A stretch of DNA of 5,095 bases, from the NCBI GenBank assembly GCA_020630895.1, contig JAHDII010000254.1:1-5095 (forward strand). The letters run 5' to 3'. The DNA comes from Saprospiraceae bacterium. Lineage in GTDB: Bacteria; Bacteroidota; Bacteroidia; Chitinophagales; Saprospiraceae. Both the position numbers and the translations under genes were made by a program. Position 1 is the stretch's first letter; each line of letters begins with the position of its first letter. The notes beneath the pieces were generated by a model. The model was not told the DNA's origin and searched no databases. It was given only the letters and a program-made list of their open reading frames with translations. Shown in pieces: positions 5,076-5,095 of the stretch.

Positions 5076-5095
5076 ATTTTTGCTTTTTTCCTATT

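Noticed and set aside
1..5095. tRNA, rRNA, insertion sequence, prophage, toxin-antitoxin or defence genes
   Set aside because: No cloverleaf-like segment, transposase motif, terminal inverted repeats around a gene, or recognisable defence or toxin domain was found on either strand.

Overview
This AT-rich window looks like the chromosome of a Bacteroidota bacterium, probably Flavobacteriia. Three things point there. The -7 promoter element TACCTTTG (the Bacteroidota TAnnTTTG box) sits ahead of two genes. The gene starts lack clear Shine-Dalgarno sequences and are preceded by A/T-rich leaders. The glycyl-tRNA synthetase is the single-chain alpha2 type, with the sequence style seen in flavobacteria.

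Layout. Positions 1-58 (minus) hold the first 19 codons of an ABC-transporter ATPase that reads as LptB, the lipopolysaccharide-export ATPase. A 75-bp spacer follows, built of 7-bp tandem repeats that fold into a long inverted repeat. Positions 134-1681 (minus) are a complete glycyl-tRNA synthetase gene, transcribed towards lptB from a promoter near 1744-1751. The 205-bp divergent spacer 1682-1886 carries that promoter, a hairpin in the glyS leader, an inverted repeat and a possible promoter for the plus-strand genes. Positions 1887-2186 (plus) encode a 99-residue protein with two membrane segments and no recognised family. It is followed closely by 2225-3361 (plus), a secreted 378-residue protein with an L-type (legume-lectin-like) domain, a second beta-rich domain and a Lys/Glu-rich tail. 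After a 121-bp spacer with its own promoter, 3483-5009 (plus) encodes an ALDH7-family aldehyde dehydrogenase (aminoadipate-semialdehyde / piperideine-6-carboxylate dehydrogenase, lysine breakdown). A strong intrinsic terminator closes the window.

The genes do not form one pathway. Translation (glyS), envelope biogenesis (lptB) and amino-acid catabolism (ALDH7) are ordinary core functions placed side by side. The least understood part is the small membrane protein plus secreted lectin-like protein, which may be one transcription unit. I found no mobile element, CRISPR array, tRNA, rRNA or defence system, and no convincing new multi-gene system.
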